A stretch of 6,561 bases of DNA, taken from NCBI GenBank assembly GCA_025454125.1, contig JALOPA010000487.1:1-6561 (forward strand). Direction: 5' to 3'. This DNA comes from Thermodesulfobacteriota bacterium (GTDB taxonomy: Bacteria; Desulfobacterota; DSM-4660; Desulfatiglandales; HGW-15). The notes beneath the pieces are model-generated. The model made no database searches and was not told where the DNA came from. It worked only from the letters and a program-made list of their open reading frames with translations. How positions within the stretch are numbered: the first letter of the stretch is position 1; each line of letters begins with the position of its first letter. A program made the translations under genes and the position numbers. Below, piece after piece: positions 1 through 6,561 of the stretch.

Positions 1-3000
1 CTGCCGATGCGCGCGACCCTGCCGGGGCCTATCTGAGCCTGCATGTCGCCACTCAGGCCGGCAAGAAGATCCTCGGAGCTTCCTGTCCGGCCCTGCAGCC
101 TGCCGGTCAAGGATATTGGGCCGCTCACTGAAACTTCGGGAACGCCGAGTAAGGCCGCCAGGGTTTCGAGCCTCATGGATGTTATGTTAGGGCTTACATT
201 GAAGGTGACGTGCTCTGGATCCCGGAGGTCGCCGGATCCCGTCATGGAGACTTGACCTCCTTCCATGCCGAAACTCAGATCGCCTTTTTTGATCACTCCC
301 CGATCATAGGTGGCATCCAGTTTGAGGTTCTGGAATTCTGTCCCCTTGTACCGGCCTGCATCCGCACCAACCTGGACCTGCGCCGCCGTTTTGAGAACCA
401 CGGGAGGCCACTCGGTCTTTGCGTGTTTCTCCGGTGCGTGCGCGTCTTTCTCCTGGGAAGGCTTCACTCCGGATTTCGCCTCGTTTGCCGGCGCAAGAAG
501 ACGGTCCAAGTCCAGATCGGGCGAAGCTACAAGGAGCCTGATGTCCGGTTCCAAAGGGTTGGCGATTTGCCCTGTGACCGCCAGCGACGTGCCGTTGACC
601 TGCGCCTGTGCCTTCTTGATGACGGCCGTGTTGGCCGCCAGATTGAATTGGCTATCTCCCCTCTCAACGGTCATTTGGGCTAACTGAAAACCGAGATTTC
701 GGGTTGCCAGCATTCCGTTGAGCCGGCTTTTCTTCGGAGCCGCATAGGGGAGGTAGATGTCCAAATCCATGTCGACGGTCCCGGCCAGGTTCAGCTTTTT
801 CAGGCCCGGAGACAGTTCACGCAGATGAGCCAGGTTCAGATGTTTGGCATTGGCCGTTGCATCGATGACGAGGTTCGGGGTTCCCACCCCCGTGATTTTG
901 CCCGAGAGCTGAAACGGCGCTTGATTGATTCGTCCCTTGACATTCTCTGCTGTGATGTTGGTCGCCTTCTTGTGGTTCACGCTCACGCGGCCCTGAAGAT
1001 TGTCCATGACCACGCCTTCAGGAAAGGTTTCCGCCCGGACACCCTTGAGGGCCAGAGACCCGTCAACGACCCAGCCGCCGTGAAGGTTCTCATCGAAATC
1101 ACCGCGCATGTCCATGTTAGCCGACACGACAAGGGATTTCAGGGCGTATCGCTTCAAGAGGTCTTCAATCCTTTCGTCACTCGTTGCTGCAAGCTTTACC
1201 GGCCCCTTTGCGGCCACAGTCACCTTGGGACGGCTCTCCAGGCGGCTGACACGGATGTTCAGATCCGGCAGCGAAAGAGGTCCCATCCTCCCCTGCACGC
1301 CCGCCGCCGTCAGCACACCGTTTTCAAGTGTTATGCGGCCTCTGATATCCTCCAATCCAGGCAAGCTGGGATCGGGCTCTATTGCAAGGCCCGCAAAACC
1401 GGCGGCCACCTTGGCCTTTGGAAGGAGTTCGGCCGGGCTCTTGGGCAGATTGAAGAGCTCCACTCTGGGAAGGGCCGCCTCCTCGATCTCCACGGTACCC
1501 CCATTGAGAAGGGTTTGTTTGACCGGTTCAGCGGATTTGCCGAGTTTCTCCCAGGGGATCAGCGACGCAACAACCGGCAGGGCGACGGCTGACGTCTTCA
1601 TGCGTTGAAGGGTTACCGCCGGCCGGCGCGACCATTCATCGACACGGGCCTCCAATTTGAGATCGAATCGTCCTCCAGGAGCAGATGGCCCGGCCGGCAC
1701 GGATACGGTTGTGGACAGATGGGTAATGTTTGCGGCGTCAGGCGCTATCGCCAGATCAGCACGGAGTCCTTCGAGCCGCACAGGGCTGAGAGTGGTTTTT
1801 GCCTGAACCCCCTGAATCCCGATATTGCCGCGGATCTGGACATTCGCCGGTTGAGACGTATCAACCACCACCGCTGCATCAAGATCCACAGAACCGTTGA
1901 CCTCTTCCAGCCCGCAGCGCCGGAAAAAAGCCGCGAGGTCTTCAGGAGGTTGGTTGCTCACCTGCACAGGCCCTTTTACCGTGACCTCGATCAGCGGCGC
2001 TTCAAACAGCTTTGCGACCTTTCCTGAAATGCCCGGCAAATCCACCGTAGTGAATTGATCCCTCAGCACCTGCACCTGGGCAGTGCCCTGCGCCAGCCGC
2101 ACATGGATATCGATGTTTTTTATTCTCGGTATGCCGGGTGACAGCTCAACGGACACGCCCGATATCCGCGAGGTCGACTCGATCGCATTCAGCAAAGCCA
2201 CCGCATTGGCCGGGGGTTCGGCAAGGTCAATCGGTGGAAGCACGGCCTGGTCGATATCGACTCTTCCTCCTCCTTCGAAAATCGACCGGACAAAGGGGGC
2301 GCTGTCGCCAAGAACCTTCCATGGAAACAGGGGAACCGAGTCCTGCAGAGGCACCGCAGCGGAAAAGGACGCGTTCTTGATCAACGGCCTCTTTTTCAAA
2401 CCCGTCACATCCCCCTGGGCCCGTAAAGAAAACTTGCCGACCCTTACCTCAAGGTTCTCCACTGTGAGATCATCGGACTGAAGGTCCGCCCGATAGGTGA
2501 TCTTTGTTTCAGCTCCTGGAAGGGCCGCCTCCCACAGCGAGGGATAAGAGAAGGCGATCCGGCTGAGGTCCATGCTCCCCTCTGCGCGGTGACGGCTTCC
2601 CAGGTCCCCTTCGTAGTTCACTGTCATGGACAGGGTTCCGCTCAGTTGCTGAACCCAGGGAGCCTTGCCGAGAAAAGGCTTAAGAGCATCCGTCTGAACG
2701 GCAGAGAAGGTTGCGTGGACGGTGAGCTTGGGATTTTGAAGGGTGAGGGAATCCGTGAGCCCGGCAAAGGAACCTTGAGCTTTGAAGGACCCAAGGCCCT
2801 GCACGTCTCTGTCTTTCATCGAAATGTCAAAGGACATTTCCCGGCCCGGAGCCAGGTTGGAGGCCTTTACCACTATGTCATCAAAATCACGCGCCACCGG
2901 CTTGCCGGGGAGTGGCAGGCTGTCTTCCATCCGGACTCTGCCGTTCGCAACCAGTAGCTCTTCGATTTCAATGGGCAGAGGGATTCCTGCCGGCTTTGCT

Positions 3001-3407
3001 CCGGGAAATGGAGTTTTTGCTTCGCGGATTGCTTCTTGGGGACCGGGCTGAAGCCGCAATTGAACCTCGGGGCTTTCCAGGACCAGACGGTTCAGGACAA
3101 TCTTCCTTTTGAGCAATGGGAGAACCGACACGTCGGCATAAAGGCGGGAGAGTTTGATGTCCAGAGGAAAGGCCGAGGCGCCGGTGATCTCCACTCCATC
3201 GACTTCCAGCCAAAGCCCTTTCAGGAAGCCCCAGGAAATGTCGTCGATACGGACCTTCCCTCCCAGTGCCTTTTCCAGCTCCGACACAATACGGTTGTGC
3301 CAGCGGTCAGGGTCGAGCAGCTTTGGGATAAGGAAACCGGCGATCAACACGGACAGGGCCACAACCCCCAGGGCGATGGCCAGCTTCTTTCGGATAGCCG
3401 GCTTCAT
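1..3407 (-). CDS. AsmA/YhdP-like membrane-anchored envelope protein, C-terminus beyond the window
   Basis: The frame is open from an ATG at 3405-3407 to the left edge: 1135 residues, no stop, so the C-terminal end is missing. Residues 1-8 are basic (MKPAIRKK), followed by one membrane helix at about 9-28. Residues 48-74 (ALGGKVRIDDISW...GLWLEVDGVEI) are the typical AsmA-family N-terminal strand pattern. The rest is beta-rich, with three similar segments near residues 228-275, 470-520 and 726-776 built around 'VxGP' strands. A charged, Lys/Glu/His-rich linker covers about 973-999. Residues 1000-1135 resemble the AsmA C-terminal region (LSFGMEGGQVSMTGSGDL, then LLAGLSGDMQAQIGPGRVARIG-like pattern). 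AsmA-like proteins such as YhdP and TamB are known to form long beta grooves spanning the periplasm and to act in phospholipid transport to the outer membrane. The start is supported by AGGAGA 10 bp upstream. The family call is secure; the exact subfamily and substrate are not. Confidence 0.88.
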   Translation of the reverse strand, partial: MKPAIRKKLAIALGVVALSVLIAGFLIPKLLDPDRWHNRIVSELEKALGGKVRIDDISWGFLKGLWLEVDGVEITGASAFPLDIKLSRLYADVSVLPLLKRKIVLNRLVLESPEVQLRLQPGPQEAIREAKTPFPGAKPAGIPLPIEIEELLVANGRVRMEDSLPLPGKPVARDFDDIVVKASNLAPGREMSFDISMKDRDVQGLGSFKAQGSFAGLTDSLTLQNPKLTVHATFSAVQTDALKPFLGKAPWVQQLSGTLSMTVNYEGDLGSRHRAEGSMDLSRIAFSYPSLWEAALPGAETKITYRADLQSDDLTVENLEVRVGKFSLRAQGDVTGLKKRPLIKNASFSAAVPLQDSVPLFPWKVLGDSAPFVRSIFEGGGRVDIDQAVLPPIDLAEPPANAVALLNAIESTSRISGVSVELSPGIPRIKNIDIHVRLAQGTAQVQVLRDQFTTVDLPGISGKVAKLFEAPLIEVTVKGPVQVSNQPPEDLAAFFRRCGLEEVNGSVDLDAAVVVDTSQPANVQIRGNIGIQGVQAKTTLSPVRLEGLRADLAIAPDAANITHLSTTVSVPAGPSAPGGRFDLKLEARVDEWSRRPAVTLQRMKTSAVALPVVASLIPWEKLGKSAEPVKQTLLNGGTVEIEEAALPRVELFNLPKSPAELLPKAKVAAGFAGLAIEPDPSLPGLEDIRGRITLENGVLTAAGVQGRMGPLSLPDLNIRVSRLESRPKVTVAAKGPVKLAATSDERIEDLLKRYALKSLVVSANMDMRGDFDENLHGGWVVDGSLALKGVRAETFPEGVVMDNLQGRVSVNHKKATNITAENVKGRINQAPFQLSGKITGVGTPNLVIDATANAKHLNLAHLRELSPGLKKLNLAGTVDMDLDIYLPYAAPKKSRLNGMLATRNLGFQLAQMTVERGDSQFNLAANTAVIKKAQAQVNGTSLAVTGQIANPLEPDIRLLVASPDLDLDRLLAPANEAKSGVKPSQEKDAHAPEKHAKTEWPPVVLKTAAQVQVGADAGRYKGTEFQNLKLDATYDRGVIKKGDLSFGMEGGQVSMTGSGDLRDPEHVTFNVSPNITSMRLETLAALLGVPEVSVSGPISLTGRLQGRTGSSEDLLAGLSGDMQAQIGPGRVARIG

Positions 3408-3417
3408 GTGCTCTTGG

Positions 3418-3423
3418 TCTCCT
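3418..3423 (-). promoter_or_regulatory. Ribosome binding site of the AsmA-like gene
   Basis: AGGAGA on the minus strand lies 10 bp upstream of the ATG at 3407. It sits just after the stop codon (3426-3428) of the short upstream gene, an arrangement typical of two genes on one transcript. It fixes the AsmA-like start directly ahead of the basic residues and membrane helix. Confidence 0.6.
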
Positions 3424-3425
3424 AT

Positions 3426-3602
3426 TCAAAGAGCTGAACGGTTACGTTTCCTGAGGGCGGCCAGGGCCAGAGAAATCAACCCCAGGAGAACCTCATCAAC
3501 AAAAGGCACCACATCCGGAACGAACAGGTCAAAAACGAACAACACGGTGGTGAGGGTAAACCCCTCTCGCCTATGAGCGTCTAAGTGGACAGAAAAGGCC
3601 AA
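3426..3602 (-). CDS. Short hydrophobic protein with VPD..PF.DE motif (DUF6116-like)
   Basis: Function unknown. The minus-strand frame ending in TGA at 3426-3428 encodes a compact core: FTLTTVLFVFDLFVPD, then VVPFVDEVLLGLISLALAALRKR. Two hydrophobic stretches are joined by an acidic PD..PF.DE turn, with a basic tail (RKRNR) suited to the cytoplasmic face. From memory this matches small proteobacterial membrane proteins of the DUF6116 type (fDLxxPDxxPFxDEhhL); I could not check this. The start is uncertain. TTG at 3602 gives 58 residues and avoids overlap with the divergent gene. ATG at 3653 gives 75 residues but overlaps that gene by 20 bp and has no Shine-Dalgarno. GTG at 3545 gives 39 residues but cuts into the hydrophobic segment. 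Its stop lies 18 bp before the AsmA-like start, so the two are probably an operon. It could also be a spurious frame, but the motif argues against that. Confidence 0.55.
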   Translation of the reverse strand: MAFSVHLDAHRREGFTLTTVLFVFDLFVPDVVPFVDEVLLGLISLALAALRKRNRSAL

Positions 3603-3619
3603 TGCAGGTCTTGCTCGGG

Positions 3620-3626
3620 AAGGAGG
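3620..3626 (+). promoter_or_regulatory. Strong Shine-Dalgarno of the small exported protein gene
   Basis: AAGGAGG ends 7 bp before the ATG at 3634, near-consensus in sequence and spacing. It selects the 3634 start, which places the basic residues and hydrophobic core of the signal peptide correctly. It suggests efficient translation. I could not identify a convincing -35/-10 pair upstream of it. Confidence 0.65.
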
Positions 3627-3633
3627 ATGTAAG

Positions 3634-3954
3634 ATGAAAGCGCTGAAAACCATGATGGTTGTGATGATAGGATTGTCCCTTGTTCTGGCGGCAAGCACCG
3701 CCTTGGCCGACGGCAAGTATCGTCGCGGCGGCTCTTCTTATGGGGCCTATGCCCACGGCAAGAGCGTCTATGTGGACCGCCATGTGCGCGGGTACGCTGT
3801 TGCCCCTCGGTATGCCTGGGGTTATTATCCTGCATACCCTAGAGTCTACGCTCCTCCGGTCTACCGGGGATACTGTGCCCCCTATGCCGTTCCGTATGCC
3901 TATGCCCCGGCTTACCGGCCAGGCTGGAGTTTCGGGTTTTCCTTCGGCTGGTAG
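3634..3954 (+). CDS. Small exported Tyr/Pro/Gly-rich protein
   Basis: The product is 106 residues. It begins with a classical Sec signal peptide: Lys2 and Lys5, a hydrophobic core at about 7-20, and an ALA-DG cleavage site after residue 25. The predicted mature part is about 81 residues with 16 tyrosines, rich in Pro, Gly, Ala and Val in loose Y-A-P and P-Y repeats (PYAVPYAYAPAY at 83-94). It has a single cysteine at 81 and ends in GWSFGFSFGW, an aromatic/Gly tail. Similar small exported proteins with a glycine/aromatic end are common in Gram-negative genomes, but I know no assigned function. A periplasmic or surface structural role is inference from composition. The gene stands alone on the plus strand, divergent from the short membrane protein and convergent with the ASST-like gene, so it is probably monocistronic. 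The strong ribosome site suggests it can be abundant. Confidence 0.85.
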   Translation: MKALKTMMVVMIGLSLVLAASTALADGKYRRGGSSYGAYAHGKSVYVDRHVRGYAVAPRYAWGYYPAYPRVYAPPVYRGYCAPYAVPYAYAPAYRPGWSFGFSFGW

Positions 3955-3963
3955 AGGATCAAG

Positions 3964-3999
3964 CGGGGGAGGCGGTCGTCACGTGCACGGCCTCCCCTG
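3964..3999. terminator. GC-rich hairpin between convergent genes, probable terminator
   Basis: GGGGAGGC at 3966-3973 pairs perfectly with GCCTCCCC at 3990-3997. A G-T pair and a C-G pair extend the stem to about 10 bp, around a 16-base loop containing the palindrome GTGCAC. It begins 9 bp after the stop of the plus-strand gene and lies 20 bp past the stop of the minus-strand ASST-like gene, where one hairpin could serve both. No run of T follows on either strand, so it is not a textbook intrinsic terminator and may depend on Rho or act as a transcript-end stabiliser. Confidence 0.5.
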
Positions 4000-4018
4000 C
4001 GTGTCTGTTCAAAGAATT

Positions 4019-5467
4019 TCAGTTCAGACCGCCCTCCTCCCTGTCCGTGAGCACGCAGAGAGCGGCGTCGGGCCTGTAGGGCATAACCCCTTCCACGTGG
4101 ACCACTCTTCTCGGCCCGCGCTGGCTTGCGCCCGGGACCCTGAACCTCGTTACGTCCAGCCTCTCGATGGCTCTTTCCTCGGGCTTTTCCAGTTGCGGGA
4201 CCCACTCATAGGGCACCCGGTACGCGCGGTAAATCATGTTGATCCTCATCATCTTTCCCCAGTAGGGGCTGATGTACTCCCAGACGATGTCGTGCCGGGC
4301 GGTGACCTCAATGATTCGTCCGCCCGATCCCTCGGTGACCAGCGTGTTGCCGTTGGCCAGGCGCTGCGCCGAACTGATGAACGGGCTGTAGAACCGGTTG
4401 GCGTCCACGGGAACGGCAAGCCCGGCTTCTGCCGGAGAGTACTGCCAGATCACCTTGAGCGTCGTGGGATCCAGCTCAAGCACCCGCGAGTAATCCCTCA
4501 AAGCATTCCGAAAGCCCGTGGGGGAGCCTGGGTTCGGGGAACCGTAGCCCGCCCATCCTCCATTGTCGAAAATCAGGATGTTTCCTTCCCCGGGGAGGCC
4601 CCTGGGAATCATGTGAGCGTGATGCTGGCCGATGATCCACCCCAGTTCTCTGAGTTCCGGGGTCTCGTCGTAGTTGGGACCGAGCTTCCAAACGATCTTC
4701 CCGGTCCGCTTGTCAATGATGGCCGTGAGGTTGCTCTCCCTGGCGCACCAGATCATGTTTTCCGGATGGAACCGGGCATCCCCGGCGTCAAACCACCGGT
4801 TCGGTCCCAGCAAGGACAGGGAGTTGAGGTGCATCCAATCGCCGATGCCCCCGCCCGAGGGTCTCCAGTTCGGGTTGCGGAACAGAATGTTCCTGGCATC
4901 CTCTCTGAACCCCATGTCGTCAAAGTGATCGCTGCACAGCCACTCCCAGAGGACTTTCCCCTCCCAGCTGACCTCGATGATCGCATCGTCGAGAAGAGGT
5001 TTGTCTGCGATCTTCGGGTTCTTCACGTTCTTGTGGGAAAGGATCACCGTGTTGCCTCGATCCACCCAAGGCTCCATGCCCGGCGCGTAGTATCCCACCG
5101 GGTTGCCCTCCCTCTGGTAGTCGTGGTGCTGCCTGGCCATCCACTGAGGCTTCTCGCCCGGGTCCTCGATGTACTCGTACCCGTTAAACTTCCAGACCAC
5201 TTTTCCGTTCCAGTCCACCTGGACCAGGTCCACACCGTCCTGAACGCCATAGGCCGTGTTTCTCTCCCCGGTGCTGCCGATCAAATAGCCCCCAGGGAGA
5301 ATCCTGTTCGGCATGCCGTGAAACTCATTCCACAGCTGGACCTCTCCCCCGTTCATGTCGATGAGGAGCGCGCCCACCTCCTTGGCCTGAAAAACGGTGT
5401 AACCGTTCCAGCATCGCTCGGGATCATAAAGGGTGGCTCCGGTCGGAAAGATACTGGGATAGGTCAT
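4019..5467 (-). CDS. Arylsulfotransferase (ASST)-family beta-propeller protein
   Basis: The product is 482 residues. Six repeats of the 'hhxhD..GkhvWxh' type are visible: IDMNGGEVQLW (36-46), VDWNGKVVWKF (84-94), VSWEGKVLWEW (166-176), IDKRTGKIVWKL (251-262), LDPTTLKVIWQY (332-343) and VTARHDIVWEY (388-398). This fits the six-bladed propeller of bacterial ASST enzymes, which move a sulfuryl group from a phenolic sulfate to a phenol through a histidine intermediate. Family-like motifs are DWMHLNS (His213), GQHHAHMIP (His282, 283, 285), IFDNGG (299-304) and DYSRVLELD (Arg328). I could not assign the catalytic sulfo-histidine; His115, His213 and His283 are candidates. Characterised E. coli-type ASST is periplasmic, but this protein begins MTYPSIFPTG with no signal peptide, and an AAGGAGGT 8 bp upstream confirms that start. 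It follows the molybdenum hydroxylase gene by 43 bp. It could instead be a non-enzymatic or differently acting propeller. Confidence 0.8.
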   Translation of the reverse strand: MTYPSIFPTGATLYDPERCWNGYTVFQAKEVGALLIDMNGGEVQLWNEFHGMPNRILPGGYLIGSTGERNTAYGVQDGVDLVQVDWNGKVVWKFNGYEYIEDPGEKPQWMARQHHDYQREGNPVGYYAPGMEPWVDRGNTVILSHKNVKNPKIADKPLLDDAIIEVSWEGKVLWEWLCSDHFDDMGFREDARNILFRNPNWRPSGGGIGDWMHLNSLSLLGPNRWFDAGDARFHPENMIWCARESNLTAIIDKRTGKIVWKLGPNYDETPELRELGWIIGQHHAHMIPRGLPGEGNILIFDNGGWAGYGSPNPGSPTGFRNALRDYSRVLELDPTTLKVIWQYSPAEAGLAVPVDANRFYSPFISSAQRLANGNTLVTEGSGGRIIEVTARHDIVWEYISPYWGKMMRINMIYRAYRVPYEWVPQLEKPEERAIERLDVTRFRVPGASQRGPRRVVHVEGVMPYRPDAALCVLTDREEGGLN

Positions 5468-5474
5468 GGTCTTT

Positions 5475-5482
5475 ACCTCCTT
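5475..5482 (-). promoter_or_regulatory. Ribosome binding site fixing the ASST-like start
   Basis: AAGGAGGT on the minus strand ends 8 bp before the ATG at 5467, near-perfect in sequence and spacing. It lies in the 43 bp between the molybdenum hydroxylase stop and the ASST-like gene. Its quality makes a missed upstream start, and so a hidden signal peptide, unlikely. Confidence 0.7.
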
Positions 5483-5510
5483 GCGTGACCGCTGTCTTTT
5501 TCGTTCTTCC

Positions 5511-6561
5511 TTAAAGCCGTCCTAACGCCTTCAGGATCTTCTCAGGGGTGATGCAGAGTTCCTTCATCCTGACACCGACCGCATCATAGATAGCATTTGC
5601 TATGGCAGGAGCGACGCCCACCATAGTCCCTTCGCCTACGCCTTTGGCGCCGAACGGGCCGGTCGGCTCATTGGACTCGACGATGATGGGAATCAGTTCG
5701 CCGACATCACCGGCCCTCAGGATTCTGTAATCCCTGAAGCTGTCGTTGAGAATTTTGCCTTCCCTCAGGAGCAGTTCCTCCGTCAGAGTCCAACCGATTC
5801 CCATCACGGCACCGCCTGTGATTTGCCCCTCGATGTTTGCAGGATTGATGGCTTTGCCGACGTCAAAGGCGCCGACCACCTTGACGACGCGAACCTCGCC
5901 TGTCTCCGTGTCGACTTCCACCTCCACAAAGGTGGCTCCGTAATACCCCGGCATGGCAGGGGCCACTCCTGACGCAACGCCGATGATTTGCGTGCAGACA
6001 GACATATCCCCGATCTGGACCTTGCGCATCAGGTCGCCGATCTTCACCGACACGGAAGGGTTCCTGTCGCTGGAGATGATTCCATCCCTGATGGCCAGAT
6101 CCTCTTCCGGCGCGCCGAGATGTTTCGCGGCGAACCCGAGGAGCTTTCTCTTTGCATCAGCCGCCGCCTTTCTCGCAGCAAGCCCTCCAGCATAAGTCTG
6201 CCGGCTCCCATGGGTTCCCCCGTCCAAGGGGGTCACGTCCGTGTCAGGCATGGACACGGAAATGTGCTCGAAAGGCACACCGAGCTCCTCCGCAGCGATC
6301 TGGGCCAGGGCGGTCCTGTTTCCCTGCCCTTCGTCGGACGCTGCGGTGACAAGGTGAACAGAACCATCGGAACTGATCATCACCGTCGCCGACGCCGGGT
6401 CAGGCAGAGCACCGGCTGCGCCGGTGCCGTGCAGCATGACCGCCATGCCGACCCCTGTTTTCTTCGCCCCTTCGGTCTTGCGCCTGCTTTCTCTGTCTTT
6501 CCACCCGAACGCTTCGGTCGCTTTGCTGAGGCACTCTTTCAGGCCGTCGCTCCGGATCTCA
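5511..6561 (-). CDS. Xanthine dehydrogenase/aldehyde oxidase-family molybdopterin-binding large subunit, N-terminus beyond the window
   Basis: The frame is open through the right edge; 349 C-terminal residues are visible, ending in TAA at 5511-5513. The ATG at 6446 is internal, because reading continues upstream as a family-typical stretch (LKECLSKATEAFGW... then KTGVGMAVMLHGTG). Seen motifs are DEGQGNRTALAQIAAEELG, GTHGSRQTYAGG, GYYGATFVEVEVDTETGEV, the INPANIEGQITGGAVMGIGW segment, and GAKGVGEG, whose Glu (codon 5631-5633) is at the position of the family's catalytic base. These enzymes hydroxylate or dehydroxylate N-heterocycles, aldehydes or aromatic CoA esters, with a molybdenum cofactor in this subunit and FAD and 2Fe-2S partners elsewhere. 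Full-length large subunits are about 750-800 residues, so roughly half is missing. No partner subunit gene follows; the next gene is the ASST-like one, so partners should lie upstream. The substrate (purine, hydroxybenzoyl-CoA or other) cannot be read from this part. Confidence 0.92.
   Translation of the reverse strand, partial: EIRSDGLKECLSKATEAFGWKDRESRRKTEGAKKTGVGMAVMLHGTGAAGALPDPASATVMISSDGSVHLVTAASDEGQGNRTALAQIAAEELGVPFEHISVSMPDTDVTPLDGGTHGSRQTYAGGLAARKAAADAKRKLLGFAAKHLGAPEEDLAIRDGIISSDRNPSVSVKIGDLMRKVQIGDMSVCTQIIGVASGVAPAMPGYYGATFVEVEVDTETGEVRVVKVVGAFDVGKAINPANIEGQITGGAVMGIGWTLTEELLLREGKILNDSFRDYRILRAGDVGELIPIIVESNEPTGPFGAKGVGEGTMVGVAPAIANAIYDAVGVRMKELCITPEKILKALGRL

Noticed and set aside
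1468..2532. 15-base direct repeat GGAAGGGCCGCCTCC at 1468-1482 and 2518-2532
   Set aside because: Both copies encode EAALP within the AsmA-like protein. It is a short coding coincidence or a relic of module duplication, not a mobile or regulatory repeat.
43..3112. Many plus-strand open frames of 66-255 codons
   Set aside because: All lie antisense to the continuous AsmA-like frame and encode Arg/Pro/Ser-rich low-quality products without motifs. The minus-strand frame is open throughout with family-like content.
3552..3566. Small inverted repeat GAGGG-TAAAC-CCCTC
   Set aside because: A 5-bp stem inside the short membrane protein gene is too weak to call an operator or terminator without other support.
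3664..3694. Possible minus-strand promoter, TTGCCG and TATCAT with a 19-bp spacer
   Set aside because: The spacer is long, only the -10 box is reasonable, and it lies inside the exported-protein gene; chance matches this good are expected. The true promoter of the short membrane protein remains unidentified.
3571..3835. Two minus-strand frames antisense to the exported-protein gene
   Set aside because: Their products are Arg/His-rich without motifs, and the plus-strand gene here has a signal peptide and a strong ribosome site.
3680..5488. A 602-codon open frame on the plus strand
   Set aside because: It lies antisense to the ASST-like gene and overlaps the exported-protein gene in another frame. 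Its product is His/Pro/Arg/Val-rich with no recognisable domain, and it has no ribosome site; it is a shadow of GC-rich codon use.
5511..6446. Treating the ATG at 6446 as the start of a 311-residue gene
   Set aside because: The frame stays open to the window edge and the upstream residues match the large-subunit family, so this ATG is internal to a longer gene.

Overview
The window looks like part of a G+C-rich genome of a Gram-negative, probably anaerobic bacterium. An AsmA-type envelope protein implies an outer membrane. A molybdenum hydroxylase next to an arylsulfotransferase-like propeller recalls the syntrophic or sulfate-reducing Desulfobacterota (former Deltaproteobacteria). That placement is inference from gene content only; there is no rRNA or other marker here.

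Layout. (1) Positions 1-3407, minus strand: one very long reading frame that starts at 3407 and runs off the left edge without a stop. It encodes 1135 residues of an AsmA/YhdP-like membrane-anchored protein. (2) Positions 3426-3602, minus strand: a short hydrophobic protein with a VPD..PF.DE core, ending 18 bp before the AsmA-like gene and probably co-transcribed with it. (3) Positions 3634-3954, plus strand, divergent: a small exported Tyr/Pro/Gly/Ala-rich protein with a clear signal peptide. (4) Positions 3955-4018: a convergent intergenic gap holding a GC-rich hairpin that probably ends transcription. (5) Positions 4019-5467, minus strand: a 482-residue six-bladed beta-propeller protein of the arylsulfotransferase (ASST) type, with no export signal. 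(6) Positions 5511-6561, minus strand: the C-terminal 349 residues of the molybdopterin-binding large subunit of a xanthine dehydrogenase/aldehyde oxidase-family enzyme, entering from the right edge.

Two functional blocks are visible. The right block (molybdenum hydroxylase then ASST-like protein, same strand, 43 bp apart) reads as the end of an operon acting on a small, possibly aromatic, substrate; its FAD and 2Fe-2S partners must lie upstream, outside the window, or elsewhere. The left block (short membrane protein plus AsmA-like protein) concerns the cell envelope. The small exported protein between them is transcribed on its own. No mobile elements, tRNA/rRNA genes or CRISPR arrays were seen, and I see no clear evidence of a wholly new system. 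The best leads are the apparently cytoplasmic ASST-like protein paired with a molybdenum hydroxylase, and the short protein beside the AsmA-like gene.
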